Below are positions 5,940 to 6,132 of a DNA stretch of 6,132 nucleotides, piece by piece. The position numbers were made by a program, and so were the translations under genes. The notes under the pieces were generated by a model. It ran no database searches and was not told the origin of the DNA. It saw only the letters and a program-made list of their open reading frames with translations. Source of the DNA: Desulfurococcales archaeon ex4484_217_1 (GTDB lineage: Archaea; Thermoproteota; Thermoprotei_A; EX4484-217-1); assembly GCA_002254745.1 (NCBI GenBank), contig NJED01000031.1:1-6132 (forward strand), read 5' to 3'. How positions within the stretch are numbered: the first letter of the stretch is position 1; each line of letters opens with the position of its first letter.

Positions 5940-6132
5940 TTACCACGCTACTACCAAGTCCCTTACCAATAGGTATTTCTTTTCACAATTTTAACTTCAC
6001 AATTGCTCTCTTACCTGTTCTATTCAAGAACTCCTTAGCCGCGGCTGATGCAGTATTCTTTTCATTGGCAGATACTCCGCTACTGTAAGGGCCTACGATT
6101 TCTTCAATACTGATTTTAGCTCTAGTACTTTC

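Larger units (their letters stand above)
5688..5946 (-). mobile_element. Non-autonomous insertion in thrB, possible IS200/IS605-TnpB relic with guide-RNA-like structure
   Basis: Homoserine kinase coding stops after GLGSS (5947) and resumes at about 5684-5687, so roughly 255 bases are foreign; both edges are uncertain by several bases. The core (about 5730-5870) is clearly richer in G+C than its surroundings and full of inverted repeats, a mark of structured RNA in AT-rich thermophiles. No transposase gene fits, and I see no obvious flanking duplication or long terminal inverted repeats, which argues against a classical DDE-type MITE. A perfect hairpin close to one end, a gene-tail-like open frame on the minus strand leading into it and lack of target duplication suit the right end of an IS200/IS605-type TnpB element, where the guide RNA overlaps the tnpB tail. 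The insertion is well supported; the family assignment is inference. Confidence 0.55.
5091..6132 (-). pseudogene. thrB: Decayed homoserine kinase (ThrB, GHMP kinase family), split by an insertion; 5' end outside window
   Basis: Homoserine kinase phosphorylates homoserine on the route to threonine. Read on the minus strand, fragments follow ThrB order. First come NEKNTASAAAKEFLNRTGKR and, after an in-frame TGA (5983-5985), KEIPIGKGLGSS ending at 5947, the GHMP phosphate-binding loop. A foreign segment of about 255 bp interrupts. The gene resumes near 5684 with TATAATVIGLNKIF, then GSPHPDIVAASILGG, a ThrB hallmark, with a few codons apparently lost just before it. A TAA stop lies at 5538-5540, frame changes near 5452 and 5375 (the latter a 7-bp tandem duplication), another near 5285, then GVSEVCVCGADPS, where the usual GAGPS has Asp for Gly. 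A last shift is near 5180 before the tail KERGTEVEVLETGIA; the final stop is at 5091-5093. About 260 codons of a roughly 310-codon family length are represented. It cannot make a working enzyme. Confidence 0.85.

Noticed and set aside
5699..6088. Plus-strand open frame of 129 codons
   Set aside because: It runs antisense through both the insertion and the homoserine kinase pseudogene, has low-complexity, non-archaeal-looking composition and no ribosome-binding site. The minus strand gives recognisable ThrB motifs instead.
1..6132. CRISPR array or other long repeat array
   Set aside because: No regularly spaced direct repeats are present anywhere in the window.

Overview
The window looks like a piece of an AT-rich, probably thermophilic archaeal chromosome, most likely Thermoproteota (crenarchaeal-type) or a close relative. 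The evidence is a Hel308 helicase, a UbiA-family prenyltransferase with the motifs of the archaeal lipid enzyme, an archaeal-type serine hydroxymethyltransferase, heavy use of ATA and AGA/AGG codons, TTG and GTG starts behind clear Shine-Dalgarno sites, and TATA/box-A-like promoters. I cannot name the species.

Layout. (1) 1-110 is a leader with a box A at about 65-73, embedded in a near-perfect 19-bp inverted repeat, then a Shine-Dalgarno site at 99-103. (2) 111-3117 (+) holds hel308 (fork-repair helicase) and, one base downstream, a ubiA-type gene (probable digeranylgeranylglyceryl phosphate synthase); they are very probably co-transcribed. (3) 3109-4443 (-) is glyA, converging on the ubiA gene with a 9-bp overlap of the coding ends. 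(4) 4444-4749 is a promoter region between glyA and the next gene. (5) 4750-5007 (+) encodes an unrecognised basic 85-residue protein with a TTG start and a good ribosome-binding site. (6) 5091-6132 (-) has no intact gene, but the minus strand reads as a decayed homoserine kinase (thrB, GHMP kinase family), with in-frame stops, several frameshifts including a 7-bp tandem duplication, and a mutated GAGPS motif. The gene's 5' end lies beyond the window.

The most interesting item is a GC-rich, palindrome-laden segment of about 255 bp (roughly 5688-5946). It splits the thrB pseudogene just after its GLGSS phosphate-binding motif. It carries a perfect 10-bp hairpin near one end, further nested stems, and a 57-codon open frame that looks like a transposon-gene tail. 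I read it as a non-autonomous relic related to IS200/IS605-TnpB elements that may still contain a TnpB guide-RNA (omega RNA) scaffold. The insertion and the RNA-like folds are visible in the sequence; the family assignment is inference.

Together the intact genes cover DNA repair, membrane lipid synthesis and one-carbon/serine-glycine metabolism. The thrB wreck means either that threonine is made or obtained another way in this organism, or that another functional copy exists.
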